A stretch of 64,000 bases of DNA from Streptomyces sp. NBC_00083 (GCF_026343295.1 NZ_JAPELY010000001.1:372001-436000); one strand, 5' to 3'. Shown: positions 16,580 to 26,555, counted from the first letter of the stretch. Translations and numbers: made by a program. Notes: a model not told the origin generated them from the letters alone.

Positions 16580-19042
16580 CTACCGACCCCGGTGGCGGCG
16601 TAGGCGGGGCCAGAGGTGCAGGGTCAGGAGGGTCAGCGCGGCCAGGGCGGACACCGCCGCGCCCGAGCGCAACCCCGGCGGCCGGAAACCGCACTCCACC
16701 ACCTGAGCCCCAGCAGGGAGCGAAACCGACGTCAGGCCCAGGTAATCGCCCGCGGGCGCGAATCCGCCGCCGTCCACGCGGCACGTCCACCCCGCGATCC
16801 GCGGCATCGCGAACACCGCCGTACCCCCCGCCCCGTCACCCCGCAGCTCCGCACGGATGGAGCTGTCCGAGACCGACACCCGCGCCGCCCCCGCCGCCCT
16901 CAGCCGGTCGACCGCGCGGGCCAGCGCCGCCCGGTCCAGGCATCCCAGCTCCGCCGCGCGGTCCGCGGGGGAGAGCGTCACGTGCGAGGCGCGCCCGGGG
17001 CCCGCGGACGTACCGAACGGGATCAGCGGCGCCCGCCGGCTCGGCGCACCGCCGCGCATCTCCACGGCAGGACCGCCGCCGAGCCGCGCCGTGCCGAAGT
17101 GGTCCGGAGCCCACAGGAAGATGTCGGTCCCGGCCGGGCACCCCTGCGCGAGGGTGCGGGTCGTGTACACCCGGGCGCCGAGCAGGAGTTCCTGGTTGCG
17201 GAACGGGTTGGTGCCGTACGCCGGGGGCGGCCCGGCGGCCCGGAGCGTCACCAGGGGCGGAGTCGCGGCGGCCCGCACCAGGCCCGGCGCGCCGTCCTTG
17301 CCCTCGACCCGCACCCGCGCCCCCACGGCGAAGATCGCGTCGGTCACCGGGTTGTCGAGGCTCTGGAGCGCCCGCCCCCGCGAGGTCCAGCCCCCGCCGA
17401 GCGCCGTCATCGTACGGTTCAGGACCTCCGGGGTGAGGCTGGAGTAGTAGGCGCCGCCCTCGCCGCCGAGCAGCAGGGGGTCGTTGTTGGTGATCTGGCG
17501 CTGCCCGGGGTCGGTGCGGGAGGCCGGCCAGTCGGCGGCCTCCGATGCGAGCGCGGCCCGCTCGGTGTGCGCGGAGCCCCAGGCGGGGTAGCCGTCCATG
17601 CGGGCGGCCCGCTCCCGGTCCCCGTACGCCTGCGTGACACCGGCCTGCGCGATCTGCGCCCCGGCGAGCAGGGCGAGCGCGGCGATCGTGAGCCCGCGCC
17701 GGCCCCGGCGGGCCAGCAACAGCCCGCCGACCACCGCGGCGACGCCGAGCGCGAGCAGCGGATACGTCCACGCGGAGATCAGCTCGCTGAAGGCCGCGCC
17801 CGCCGCGATCAGTGCGACGACACCGCCCCCGCCGAGCAGCGCGCGGCGCCCGGGAACCCCGTACGACAGACAGATCCAGGCGGCGATGACGAGGATGCCG
17901 CACAGGACGAACGTCTGCCGGTAGGGACTGCCGTTGGGGGTGACGAAGGCGTGCCAGGCCAGATGGGTCGGCTTCCACTGGAAGGAGAGCGCGACGGCGA
18001 GCGCGAGCCCGGACCAGGCATACCGCTCGCGGCGCGGCACCGCGCGGTGGAAGGCGAGGGCGCCCGCCAACAGCAGCGCGCCGGTGCCGAGGAAGACGGC
18101 GGGGGAGGAGAAGGAGTACGTGCCGGGCAGGGTGCGGGCCAGGTAGTCGGGCCAGGACACTGGCGCGAACTCCCGCACCCACCCCGGGTGGGCGTGCTGG
18201 GTGCCGAGGTAGACGGTGAACAGGACGGGCGCCGAGAGCCCGATGCCGATGGCCACCGACCGGCCGGCCACCAGCACCGCCCGCACTCGCGCCCGCCCGT
18301 CCAGGGCCGGGTCCACGTACAGGAGCAGGAGCAGCACGAGTCCGGCCCCGATGGTCGCCATGTACGCGGTGTAGAAGTTGGCGGTCCAGGCGAGCGCCAC
18401 GACCAGCGGGCCGAGCACCGGCCGCCGCCGGCCCCTGGCCCAGTGCCCGACCAGGCACAGCAGCGGGAAGGCGATGAGCCCGTCGAGCCACATCGGGTTG
18501 TACGTGGCCTCCAGGACCGACCAGCCGCACAGCGCGTACGAGGCGCCGAGCACCCCCGCCGCCCAGCGGTGGCGGACGGCGGGGCGCAGCGCGAGCAGCA
18601 GCACCGTCATCGCGACGGCCGCCGCGGCCGTCTTCAGGACGGTGATGACGTACACCGCGAGGTCGATCCGGTCGCGCGGGAAGACGCCGACGAGGAGCGC
18701 GAACGGGCTGCTGAGGTAGGTGCCGAGGTCGGGCAGGAACGAAGTGCCGTACCCGGACTGCCAGTTGAGGAGCAGCCCGCCTTCGGCGCGGCCGTGCAGC
18801 AGGTCCCACAGGTGGGCGTGGAAGGGGATGAACTGGTTGCCCAGGTCGTTGATGCTGCGCGTGTGCCGTTGCAGCGGGCCCAGCGGGATCACCCCGGCGA
18901 CGGCGTCCGCGCCGCACACCGCGATCAGGGTGATCAGCGCGGACAGGGCGGCGGCACGGGTGCGGGGGCGGCGGGCGGCCGGCGTCCGTGCGGGGGCCAC
19001 CGGCGGGGCGGGGGCGGCTGCGAGGGTCGGCATGGTCGGCAT
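16580..19042 (-). CDS. YfhO-family membrane protein (GT-C fold), 820 aa
   Basis: Large polytopic protein with about a dozen membrane segments in its first ~520 residues, an extracytoplasmic domain of ~270 residues and one terminal helix before RLRRHRGR. Family marks include the early periplasmic loop with GNQFIPFHAHLWDLLHGRAE and the conserved FLPDLGTYLSSPFALLVGVF. YfhO proteins in Firmicutes affect lipoteichoic acid glycosylation; in actinobacteria the role is unknown, though a lipid-linked sugar transferase is likely from the fold. The start is the first Met of MPTMPTLAA; an internal Met four residues later is possible. Confidence 0.88.
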   Translation of the reverse strand: MPTMPTLAAAPAPPVAPARTPAARRPRTRAAALSALITLIAVCGADAVAGVIPLGPLQRHTRSINDLGNQFIPFHAHLWDLLHGRAEGGLLLNWQSGYGTSFLPDLGTYLSSPFALLVGVFPRDRIDLAVYVITVLKTAAAAVAMTVLLLALRPAVRHRWAAGVLGASYALCGWSVLEATYNPMWLDGLIAFPLLCLVGHWARGRRRPVLGPLVVALAWTANFYTAYMATIGAGLVLLLLLYVDPALDGRARVRAVLVAGRSVAIGIGLSAPVLFTVYLGTQHAHPGWVREFAPVSWPDYLARTLPGTYSFSSPAVFLGTGALLLAGALAFHRAVPRRERYAWSGLALAVALSFQWKPTHLAWHAFVTPNGSPYRQTFVLCGILVIAAWICLSYGVPGRRALLGGGGVVALIAAGAAFSELISAWTYPLLALGVAAVVGGLLLARRGRRGLTIAALALLAGAQIAQAGVTQAYGDRERAARMDGYPAWGSAHTERAALASEAADWPASRTDPGQRQITNNDPLLLGGEGGAYYSSLTPEVLNRTMTALGGGWTSRGRALQSLDNPVTDAIFAVGARVRVEGKDGAPGLVRAAATPPLVTLRAAGPPPAYGTNPFRNQELLLGARVYTTRTLAQGCPAGTDIFLWAPDHFGTARLGGGPAVEMRGGAPSRRAPLIPFGTSAGPGRASHVTLSPADRAAELGCLDRAALARAVDRLRAAGAARVSVSDSSIRAELRGDGAGGTAVFAMPRIAGWTCRVDGGGFAPAGDYLGLTSVSLPAGAQVVECGFRPPGLRSGAAVSALAALTLLTLHLWPRLRRHRGR

Positions 19043-19290
19043 CGGGGTCCTTTGCTGTGCGCTGCCGACGAATATGCCGGACCGCGGGGCGCAACACGGC
19101 GGGCCCGGACGTCAGTTCACGCGATGGACGGCACGGCTTCATCCGGCGTCACCCCCGCGACCGATGGGGGTTGCGAATCGTTGGGCGAATCAGTGGCCCC
19201 GGCCACGCCGACTGCCTACCATCGATCATCGCAAGGTCTTAGCAAGGTTCGTCGCCATGCCGCACGTATCTGCTCCGCCGGGAGGCTCCT

Positions 19291-20007
19291 TTGCACCGCC
19301 GTCGTCGTACCGCGCTCTCCGTCTCCGTCGTCCTGCTCGCCGCGGGTCCTTTCCTGGCCGCGTGCGGCGGTACGGCCCATCCGGGGGCCGCGGCCGTCGT
19401 CGGGGGCGAGCGGATCGAGGTCTCCGCGCTCCAGGCCGAGGTGAAGGACGTACGGACGGCGCAGCAGGGCTCCCCGCAGTCCGCCCAGCTGATCAAGGAC
19501 TCGGGTCAGCTCGGCAAGGTGAAGCTCAGCAACATGATCTTCGACCGGGTGCTGGCGCGCGCCGCCGAGCAGTCCGGGGTGAGCGTCAGCCGCAAGGAGA
19601 CGCAGGACGCGCGGGCCGCGATGGTGCAGCAGGCCGGCGGCGAGGACCAGTTGCGCGAGCAGGCCCTCACCAACGGCGGGCTCGCCCCGGACCAGATCGA
19701 CACGTACGTCCGGCGCCAGGTCCTCGAACAGAAGCTGGCCGCGAAGATCGGCGCGCGTACGCAGCAGGATCTGCTGCCCGTCCTGGTCAAGGCGTCCAAG
19801 GACCTCCACGTGGACGTGAACCCGCGCTACGGCAGCTGGAACGCGAGCCAGATCCAGCTCGCCGACTACCAGGCGCCGTGGATCGCCAAGGCGAAGCAGC
19901 CGGCCGCGCCGCAGGCCGGCACCGACCAGCAGGGTGCCCCGCAGGACCAGCAGGGTGCGCCGCAGGACCAGCAGGACGACCCGGGGGACTCCGCCGCGAC
20001 CGGCTGA
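19291..20007 (+). CDS. SurA N-terminal domain lipoprotein, 238 aa
   Basis: Secreted lipoprotein (lipobox L-A-A-C, Cys 25) with a chaperone-like SurA N-terminal helical domain (~35-175: VGGERIEVSALQAEVKDVR, SNMIFDRVLARAAEQSGVSV). It ends in a Gln/Ala/Pro-rich tail with repeated GAPQDQQ units. The parvulin catalytic domain is absent, so it probably chaperones secreted proteins rather than isomerising prolines. The TTG start has GGGAGG eight bases upstream and no better start exists. It lies 40 bp before mazG in the same direction. Confidence 0.9.
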   Translation: MHRRRRTALSVSVVLLAAGPFLAACGGTAHPGAAAVVGGERIEVSALQAEVKDVRTAQQGSPQSAQLIKDSGQLGKVKLSNMIFDRVLARAAEQSGVSVSRKETQDARAAMVQQAGGEDQLREQALTNGGLAPDQIDTYVRRQVLEQKLAAKIGARTQQDLLPVLVKASKDLHVDVNPRYGSWNASQIQLADYQAPWIAKAKQPAAPQAGTDQQGAPQDQQGAPQDQQDDPGDSAATG

Positions 20008-20047
20008 GCGGGCGGGGCGGCTCTTCGGGTGGAGGTAGGTTCGACAG

Positions 20048-21004
20048 GTGACTGCTGTCGAAGAAACCGGCCGAATCGTTTTGCTCACGGCGAGCCACCG
20101 GGTCGCGCCGGGGCTCCTGTCGTGGCCCGCGTGGGAGACCCTGCGCACCGCCGACCTCGTCCTGTGCCCCGACCCCGCGCATCCGCAGCTGCCGTACCTG
20201 CGGGAGGCGGGGGTCTCGGTGGAGCTGTCGGAGCCGGACGCGCAGGGGCTGGTCGAGACGTGTACCGGGGGCCGCACCGTGGTGGTGCTCCCCTCCGGCG
20301 AGGGTGACCGGCGCCTGACCGACGGGCTCGCCCGGCTTGCCGGTTCGGGCCGTGTGAGCATGCCCGACCTGGAGCTGCTGCCCGGCTCCTACGACCTGCC
20401 GGGCGCGCGCCTGCTCGACCTCGTCCAGGTCATGGACCGCATCCGGCGCGCATGCCCCTGGTCCTCGCAGCAGACCCACAAGGGGCTCGCCAAGTACGCC
20501 TTGGAGGAGGCGTACGAACTCGTCGAGGCGGTGGAGGACGGCGACCGGGACGAGTTGCGCGAGGAGCTGGGCGATGTGCTGCTCCAGGTCGTCTTCCACG
20601 CGCGGATCGCCGAGGAGGACGGCGAGGAGCCGTTCTCCATCGACGACGTCGCGGGCGGCATCGTGGACAAGCTGATCCACCGGCACCCGCACGTGTTCGG
20701 CTCGGAGCGGGCGGACACGCCGGAGGAGGTCAAGGAGCACTGGCTGCGGATGAAGGCGGTCGAGAAGCAGCGGGCGTCCGTGACGGACGGGGTGCCGGTG
20801 GGGCAGCCGGCGCTCGCCCTCGCGGCCAAGCTGTCCGCCCGTGCGCGGACGGCGGGCCTCGATGTGCGGCTTCCCTCCGGGGAGGGGGTGGGCTATCGGC
20901 TGCTCGCGCTCGCGGTGGAGGCGGAGGCGTCCGGGGTCGACCCCGAGGCCGCCCTGCGGGCTGCGGCCCGCGCGTACCGCGAGGCAATCCGCGCGGCCGA
21001 GTGA
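20048..21004 (+). CDS. mazG: Nucleoside triphosphate pyrophosphohydrolase MazG, 318 aa
   Basis: Hydrolyses (d)NTPs to NMP and pyrophosphate, cleaning the nucleotide pool. The N-terminal ~110 residues are a remnant tetrapyrrole-methylase-like domain, as in other actinobacterial MazG proteins. The MazG domain (~115-310) carries CPWSSQQTHKGLAKYALEEA, EEAYELVEAVEDGD and EELGDVLLQVVFHARIAEE, with the metal-binding ExxE...ExxD residues present. The GTG start is preceded by GGAGG within GGTGGAGGTAGG. It is probably co-transcribed with the SurA-like gene. Confidence 0.94.
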   Translation: MTAVEETGRIVLLTASHRVAPGLLSWPAWETLRTADLVLCPDPAHPQLPYLREAGVSVELSEPDAQGLVETCTGGRTVVVLPSGEGDRRLTDGLARLAGSGRVSMPDLELLPGSYDLPGARLLDLVQVMDRIRRACPWSSQQTHKGLAKYALEEAYELVEAVEDGDRDELREELGDVLLQVVFHARIAEEDGEEPFSIDDVAGGIVDKLIHRHPHVFGSERADTPEEVKEHWLRMKAVEKQRASVTDGVPVGQPALALAAKLSARARTAGLDVRLPSGEGVGYRLLALAVEAEASGVDPEAALRAAARAYREAIRAAE

Positions 21005-21606
21005 CCCTGGGCGGGCGGGGTCTCGCCCGCGAGTTCCCCGCGCCCCTGGGTGGGTTGCCCTTGGCAGGGTGCAGAGTCTCGGCCACCTCAGCCTGTCCGG
21101 CGTTTGAGGACGAGCGCCCTTCAGGCGCGAACGGGGTCTGGGGCGGAGCCCCAGGGGTCTGAACCTCACCCTTTACGGCCCTGGGGTGCCCCACCCCAGC
21201 CCTTTTCCCCTTCTCCCACCCCCGGAGGGTTTCGGGAAGGGGTGGGGTGGGGCATCCCCCGGGGTCTGGGGCGGAGCCCCAGTGACCCCGCTTTCGGGTG
21301 CGGACCGTGCCCGCGTCTCGCGCAGTTCCCCGCGCCCCTAGTAGGGCACCCGGCGCCGACCCCGCGGCTCGCGCCCACCGCGGCGGAGCCGCGCAGAGGG
21401 TGCAGCCCCGCGCCCCGGGGAGGGCACCCGGAGTCGCGGCGTCCGGCAATGGGGGCCGGGCGAAACCCCTCGTACCCCAGCGATCACCTGTGCCACACTG
21501 CCCACGACCGCAGGGGAGCGGTCACTACCCCCGCCGAGCCGAACCCGCCGCGCGGGTCGACGCCGCGGCCCCGAGGGGCCGTCGGCCAGGGGAGGGGACA
21601 ACAGGA
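21005..21606. repeat. Intergenic repeat block R3 (inverted orientation)
   Basis: 602 bp between mazG and the next secreted protein. It contains the R-element in reverse. GTCCGGCGTTTGAGGACGAG lies at ~21087, GGGGCGGAGCCCC hairpins at ~21138 and ~21269, GGGAAGGGGTGGGGTGGGG at ~21234, and CGCGCAGTTCCCCGCGCCCC at ~21320. One reversed GTAGGGCACCC (~21341) and a CCGCGGCGGAGCCGCG palindrome (~21378) follow. From ~21440 to 21606 the sequence is unique and should hold the promoter of the next gene; I could not assign it. Confidence 0.85.
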
Positions 21607-23922
21607 ATGGCGCAGAGGAACCGCTCGCTCAGACGGGCCGCGCAGATCGCGACGGCCGGCACGGCGAGTCTCGCCCTGATGACCGCGTTCGCGGGCGCGG
21701 CGCAGGCCGACCCGTCCGGAACGACGTCCACGCCGCACCACGTCTCGACGCCGGCCTGGGCGCTGGCACAGGGCGGCGACACACTCGACCAGTCGCTCAC
21801 CTCGGTGTCCTCGGTGGACGCCGACCACGCGTGGGCGGGCGGCTGGAAGACCGGGGACAAGGGCATGGACGGCCGCATCGCCCGGTGGGACGGCACGACC
21901 TGGTCCACCGTCACCGATCCCGCGCTGCCGCACGTCATGCAGTGGTCGGCGGTCAGCGCGGTGTCGGCCACCGACGTGTGGGCGTACGGCCTGACCGAGA
22001 CCGATCAGTACCTCGTCCACTACGACGGGGAGAAGTGGACGGTCGTGCCCACCGCGGGCGCCTACGACCGGGCCTGGCCCGAGGTGCCCCTCAAGGCCGT
22101 CCCGGGCCGCCTCTTCAAGGGCGGCAACGCCCTCTATACGTACAGCGACGGCACCTGGCAGACGTTCGCCGTGCCGGAGGGAGTGGACATCCAGGGCATC
22201 GACGCCCTGTCCGCGAACGACGCGTACGCGACCGGCACGCAGTTCCAGGGAGAGGGCGGCCACCCCGTCACGTACCACTGGGACGGCACGACGTGGACGC
22301 TCATGCCACAGATCCCCGCGCCCAGCGGCGTCACCGTGTCGCACATCGCGGCCCAGTCCCCGAAGAGCGTGTACGCGGCCGGGTGGGGCCAGTCGTCGGC
22401 GCTCCCGCCGCGGCCGCACGTCGAGCACTGGGACGGGACCGCGTGGCACGACATCACCGGTGATCTCGCCGCGTTCGTCGTCCAGGCCATCCGTCCGGAC
22501 GGGCACGGCGGCCTGTGGGCGGTCGGCGGTGACGACGCGACGCAGAACGCCGCGCCGGCCTTCTGGCACTACGACGGCACCTCGTGGACGAAGCAGGCCG
22601 GCGAGTCCGCGACGGAACCGACGTCGCGGAGCTACGAGTTCACCGACATCACCCCCGTCAACGGCACGGCCGGCGGCGGCCTCATCGCGGTCGGCCGGTA
22701 CGTGGTGCCGGCCGTGAACCCGTCGGACCTCGACACCTCGCGGGCCCTGATCGAGCAGACCCGGACCTCCCTCGACGTCACCACCACCGACCTCACCGTC
22801 TCCTCGACGGCCACGCACACCGTGCGCGTCCACGCCGAGGGCGCGGGCCGGCTCACCGTCGGGTTCCGGCCCGAGGAGGGGCAGCCCGCGTGGGACCGGA
22901 GCGCGGTCGACCTGAAGGTGACCGCGGTGGACGGCGGGCCGCAGACGGTCTGCGACCACGCGGCCGGGCCCGTCAACGCCGCGGCCGAGGCCGTGTCGTG
23001 CACCCTCCCGGCGGGCGACCACACCCTCACCTACACGCTCGCGTCGGGCGCGTACACCGACGCCTGGCAGGTGGAGACGGACGTCCGGTTCACCGCGGCC
23101 GACGAGAACGCCGCCAGCCCGAAGGCGACCGCGGGCTTCGTCGTGAACAGCCTCTACCCCGTGCCGACCGGCAGCCGCTTCCTCGGCCGTGACGCGCAGG
23201 GGACGCTGTGGCGCTACGACGGCACGGGCGACGCCTCGGCTCCGTACCGCGGCCGCGTGGCCGTGAGCGACGGGTGGCAGGGCTACACCGCCATCACGGC
23301 GCTGTCCGGCCTGACCGTGCACGGCGCGGGTGACGTGGTCGCCCGGGACGCGAGCGGTGTCCTCTGGTACTACCGCGGCGGCGGCGACACCGTCCCGTTC
23401 GCGGCGCGCACCAAGGTCGGGGCCGGCTGGAACATGTACGACGCGCTGACCGGCGCCGGCGATCTGACCGGCGACGGCCGGGCCGACCTGGTGGCCCGTG
23501 ACACGGCGGGCGTGCTGTGGCTGTACCAGGGCACGGCGAGCGCCTCCGCGCCGTTCGCGCCGCGCGTGAGGATCGGCGCCGGGTGGGACGCGTACACCGT
23601 GCTCACCGGCAAGGGCGACCTGACGGGCGACGGCCGCGCCGACCTGCTGGCGCGTGACGCGTCCGGCGTGCTGTGGCTGTACCAGGGGACGGGCAACGCG
23701 GCGGCGCCCTACGCCCCGCGCGCCAAGGTCGGCACCGACTGGAACCTCTACAACGCGCTCCTGGTCCCCGGCGACCTGACGGGCGACGGCCGGGCCGACA
23801 TCCTCGGCCGTGACGCGTCCGGTGTGCTGTGGCTGTACAAGGGGACGGGCAACGCGGCGGCGCCCTACGCCCCGCGCGCCAAGGTCGGCACCAATTGGTC
23901 CCTCTACAACGGCCTGATCTGA
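21607..23922 (+). CDS. Secreted repeat protein with FG-GAP-type C-terminus, 771 aa
   Basis: Exported protein of unknown function. After a signal peptide (~1-36, cleavage near AQA), the first ~310 residues hold repeated Trp-Asp-Gly-Thr-containing blades (ARWDGTTWSTV, YHWDGTTWTLM, EHWDGTAWHDI), as in beta-propellers. A beta-sandwich-like region follows (~375-505). The last ~250 residues hold five FG-GAP/VCBS-like repeats with the core GDLTGDGRADL and the refrain RDASGVLWLYQGTG. The final two repeats are nearly identical at DNA level. Its repeats use the normal high-GC codons, unlike those at 53215-55273. Start ATG 21607 follows a purine-rich AACAGGA. Confidence 0.87.
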   Translation: MAQRNRSLRRAAQIATAGTASLALMTAFAGAAQADPSGTTSTPHHVSTPAWALAQGGDTLDQSLTSVSSVDADHAWAGGWKTGDKGMDGRIARWDGTTWSTVTDPALPHVMQWSAVSAVSATDVWAYGLTETDQYLVHYDGEKWTVVPTAGAYDRAWPEVPLKAVPGRLFKGGNALYTYSDGTWQTFAVPEGVDIQGIDALSANDAYATGTQFQGEGGHPVTYHWDGTTWTLMPQIPAPSGVTVSHIAAQSPKSVYAAGWGQSSALPPRPHVEHWDGTAWHDITGDLAAFVVQAIRPDGHGGLWAVGGDDATQNAAPAFWHYDGTSWTKQAGESATEPTSRSYEFTDITPVNGTAGGGLIAVGRYVVPAVNPSDLDTSRALIEQTRTSLDVTTTDLTVSSTATHTVRVHAEGAGRLTVGFRPEEGQPAWDRSAVDLKVTAVDGGPQTVCDHAAGPVNAAAEAVSCTLPAGDHTLTYTLASGAYTDAWQVETDVRFTAADENAASPKATAGFVVNSLYPVPTGSRFLGRDAQGTLWRYDGTGDASAPYRGRVAVSDGWQGYTAITALSGLTVHGAGDVVARDASGVLWYYRGGGDTVPFAARTKVGAGWNMYDALTGAGDLTGDGRADLVARDTAGVLWLYQGTASASAPFAPRVRIGAGWDAYTVLTGKGDLTGDGRADLLARDASGVLWLYQGTGNAAAPYAPRAKVGTDWNLYNALLVPGDLTGDGRADILGRDASGVLWLYKGTGNAAAPYAPRAKVGTNWSLYNGLI

Positions 23923-23995
23923 TCTGATCTGATCCGCTCCGGTCCGCTCCGCTCCGGTCGGCTCCGGTCCGCTTCGGTCCGGTCCGGTCCACCGT

Positions 23996-24050
23996 CCCGC
24001 CCGCCCCGCCCCGCCCCGCCCCGCACCGTGCGCGGGGCGGGGCGGGCGGG
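23996..24050 (+). terminator. Long GC-only inverted repeat after the secreted repeat protein
   Basis: CCCGCCCGCCCCGCCCCGCC is mirrored by GGGGCGGGGCGGGCGGG a few bases later, making a stem of about 17-20 pairs. It follows a pyrimidine/GG microsatellite-like stretch (CTCCGGTCCG units, 23923-23990). It probably terminates the upstream gene. Confidence 0.65.
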
Positions 24051-24112
24051 TGCGTGCGGCCCCGGCACCGGCGCCGTCGAAGGGGGAGCGCCGCCCGGGA
24101 TACGGTCGGGGC

Positions 24113-25399
24113 GTGCAGGACGACTCCCCTCCTTCCCCCGCCCCCGAACTCTTCACCTGGGAGTTCGCCACCGACCCCTACCCCGCGTACGCCTGGCTCC
24201 GCGAGCACGCCCCCGTGCACCGCACCCGGTTGCCGAGCGGCGTGGAGGCCTGGCTCGTGACGCGGTACGGGGACGCCAAGCAGGCCCTCGCCGACCAGCG
24301 GCTCTCCAAGAACCCCGCCCATCACGCCGAGCCGGCCCACGCCAAGGGCAAGACGGGCATCCCGGGGGAGCGCAAGGCCGAGCTGATGACGCATCTGCTC
24401 AACATCGACCCGCCGGACCACACCCGGCTGCGCCGCCTGGTGTCGAAGGCGTTCACTCCCCGTACCGTCGCCCAATTCGCGCCCCGGGTGCAGGAGTTGA
24501 CGGACCGGCTCATCGACGCGTTCGCGGCGAAGGGCGAGGCCGACCTCATCCACGACTTCGCCTTCCCGCTCCCCATCTACGCCATCTGCGATCTGCTGGG
24601 CGTCCCGCGCGAGGACCAGGACGACTTCCGCGACTGGGCGGGCATGATGATCCGGCACGGCGGCGGCCCGCGCGGCGGCGTCGCGCGCTCGGTGAAGAAG
24701 ATGCGCAACTACCTCGCCGAGCTCATCCACAAGAAGCGCGAGAACCCCGGCGACGACCTCATCTCGCGGCTCATCGAGGCCAGCGACCACGGCGAGCACC
24801 TGACGGAGAACGAGGCCGCCGCCATGGCCTTCATCCTCCTGTTCGCCGGATTCGAGACGACCGTCAACCTCATCGGGAACGGGGTGTACGCCCTGCTGCG
24901 CAACCCCGGCCAGCGCGAGCGGCTCCAGTCCTCGCTCGCCGCGGGCGAGAGCGGCCTGCTCGAAACCGGCATCGAGGAACTGCTGCGTTACGACGGCCCC
25001 GTCGAGCTGGCGACCTGGCGGTTCGCCACCGAGGCGCTCTCCCTGGGCGGCCAGGACATCGCGGTGGGCGACCCGGTCCTGGTGGTGCTCGCCGCCGCCG
25101 ACCGCGATCCGGAGCGCTTCGACGATCCGGACACGCTCGACCTCGGCCGGCGCGACAACCAGCACCTCGGATACGGGCACGGCATCCACTACTGCCTCGG
25201 TGCGCCGCTCGCGCGGCTGGAGGGCCAGGCCGCGCTCGCGACCCTGTTGCGGCGCCTTCCTGACCTGCGCCTCGCGGTGGAACCTGATGATTTGCGCTGG
25301 CGCGGCGGGCTCATCATGCGTGGACTGCGCACCCTGCCGGTCGAGTTCACCCCGCCCGCGGGCACATCCCATGACAAACGGAATCCCGGCGTCATCTGA
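24113..25399 (+). CDS. Cytochrome P450, 428 aa (CYP107-like)
   Basis: Soluble bacterial class I monooxygenase. Landmarks are the I-helix oxygen-activation motif FAGFETT (~245), ExxR in EELLR (~288) and the heme loop GYGHGIHYCLG with Cys ~360. A Tyr stands where FGxGxHxCxG proteins usually have Phe. Overall features (FTWEFATDPYPAYAWLREHAP) resemble CYP107. In S. coelicolor the P450 next to rpfC is, as I recall, CYP107U1, so this may be its orthologue. GTG 24113 gives the usual CYP107 N-terminus; the upstream in-frame extension is low-complexity. No ferredoxin gene is adjacent. Confidence 0.93.
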   Translation: MQDDSPPSPAPELFTWEFATDPYPAYAWLREHAPVHRTRLPSGVEAWLVTRYGDAKQALADQRLSKNPAHHAEPAHAKGKTGIPGERKAELMTHLLNIDPPDHTRLRRLVSKAFTPRTVAQFAPRVQELTDRLIDAFAAKGEADLIHDFAFPLPIYAICDLLGVPREDQDDFRDWAGMMIRHGGGPRGGVARSVKKMRNYLAELIHKKRENPGDDLISRLIEASDHGEHLTENEAAAMAFILLFAGFETTVNLIGNGVYALLRNPGQRERLQSSLAAGESGLLETGIEELLRYDGPVELATWRFATEALSLGGQDIAVGDPVLVVLAAADRDPERFDDPDTLDLGRRDNQHLGYGHGIHYCLGAPLARLEGQAALATLLRRLPDLRLAVEPDDLRWRGGLIMRGLRTLPVEFTPPAGTSHDKRNPGVI

Positions 25400-25445
25400 C
25401 GTTCCGTCAAGACTGTGACTTTTACGTGATCGCGGTGCCATCGAC

Positions 25446-25475
25446 TTGTGACAGGCGTTCGAGTACGGCTACGTT
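25446..25475 (+). promoter_or_regulatory. Candidate promoter of the rpfC-like gene
   Basis: TTGTGA, 18 bp, TACGTT: a fair match to the vegetative consensus, 42 bp before the start codon. Confidence 0.4.
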
Positions 25476-25517
25476 CACCGTTCATTCGGCTCAGCAGTCA
25501 CACGGAAGGCTTTTCGC

Positions 25518-26555
25518 ATGCGCTCCGGGAATGGACGGCACCGTCGCCCCCGCCAGGCACCCGCTCTCGTCGTAGCGGCGGGAGTGACCGGGTCCGCGAT
25601 CGCGCTTCCCCTGCTCGCCGCGACCGGCGCGAGCGCCGCGGACGCCGGCACCTGGAACCAGGTCGCCTCCTGCGAGTCCGGCGGGATGTGGAGCGCCGAC
25701 TTCGGCAACGGCCTGTACGGCGGCCTCCAGCTCTCGCAGGCCACCTGGGAGGCGTACGGCGGCAACGAGTACGCGCAGCGCGCCGACCTCGCCAGCCGGG
25801 CCCAGCAGATAGCCGTCGCCGAGAAGGTGCTCGCGGCCAAGGGCCCGGACGCCTTCGCCGGCTGCGGCGCCGGCGCGGGTCTCGCCAAGGGCGGCGGCTC
25901 GGCGGACGTCGACCCGGGCGTGCCCGACACCTCCGACGGCACGCCGTCGTCCGCGCCGTCGGCCCCGGCCGACCCCGCCGCCAAGTCGCCCGACGCCACC
26001 GCGACCCCGGGGGGCGCGACCCCCGGCACCCCGGCCCCGGACGCCACGAAGCCGGGCGAGCCGGCCAAGTCGCCCACTCCCTCCGCCTCCACCCCGGCGA
26101 GCCCCGGCAAGCACCGCGGGACGCCCGCGCCGGAGGGGAGCACCGGCGCCACGCCGGGAACCGGCACGCCGTCGGCCCCGGCCGGCCAGTCCGGTGCGGG
26201 CACCCCGGGCTCCACCGGCACCTCGTCCGACTCCCGCGACGCGGGACGGCACGCCTCGCGGGGTGACGGTGCCTCACGCGAGACCGGCAACGGCCCTGCC
26301 GCGAGCGGCTCCTACACCGTCCGCCCCGGCGACAACCTCTCGGTCATCGCCGACGCGAACAAGGTCGAGGGCGGCTGGCCCGCGCTCTACCACGCCAACG
26401 AGCAGCTCATCGGCACCGACCCGAACCTCATCCTTCCTGGCCAGAGCCTGGACCTGAAGGACGCGACGGCAGCCAAGGCGGCTCCGGGAACCACCGCGGC
26501 GACCCCGGGATCCGGGTCGGCCGCCACCCCGAACTCCGTGCCGACGCAGGGTTAG
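25518..26555 (+). CDS. rpfC: Secreted Rpf-like transglycosylase with C-terminal LysM, 345 aa
   Basis: Resuscitation-promoting-factor-type peptidoglycan hydrolase. After a signal peptide (~1-40) comes the Rpf domain (~43-122) with WNQVASCESGGMW, whose Glu is the expected catalytic acid, and GLYGGLQLSQATW. A ~130-residue Pro/Thr/Ser/Ala linker leads to a LysM domain (~262-311: SYTVRPGDNLSVIADANKVE ... LILPGQSLDL) that binds the cell wall. It precedes rpfA and the P450, matching the S. coelicolor rpfC-rpfA pair as I remember it. The gene symbol rests on that synteny. A short Ala/Thr tail follows LysM. Confidence 0.85.
   Translation: MRSGNGRHRRPRQAPALVVAAGVTGSAIALPLLAATGASAADAGTWNQVASCESGGMWSADFGNGLYGGLQLSQATWEAYGGNEYAQRADLASRAQQIAVAEKVLAAKGPDAFAGCGAGAGLAKGGGSADVDPGVPDTSDGTPSSAPSAPADPAAKSPDATATPGGATPGTPAPDATKPGEPAKSPTPSASTPASPGKHRGTPAPEGSTGATPGTGTPSAPAGQSGAGTPGSTGTSSDSRDAGRHASRGDGASRETGNGPAASGSYTVRPGDNLSVIADANKVEGGWPALYHANEQLIGTDPNLILPGQSLDLKDATAAKAAPGTTAATPGSGSAATPNSVPTQG

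Noticed and set aside
16616..19444. A 942-codon frame opposite the YfhO-family gene
   Set aside because: Shadow frame rich in Arg, Gly and Gln; the minus-strand product has clear membrane segments and family motifs.
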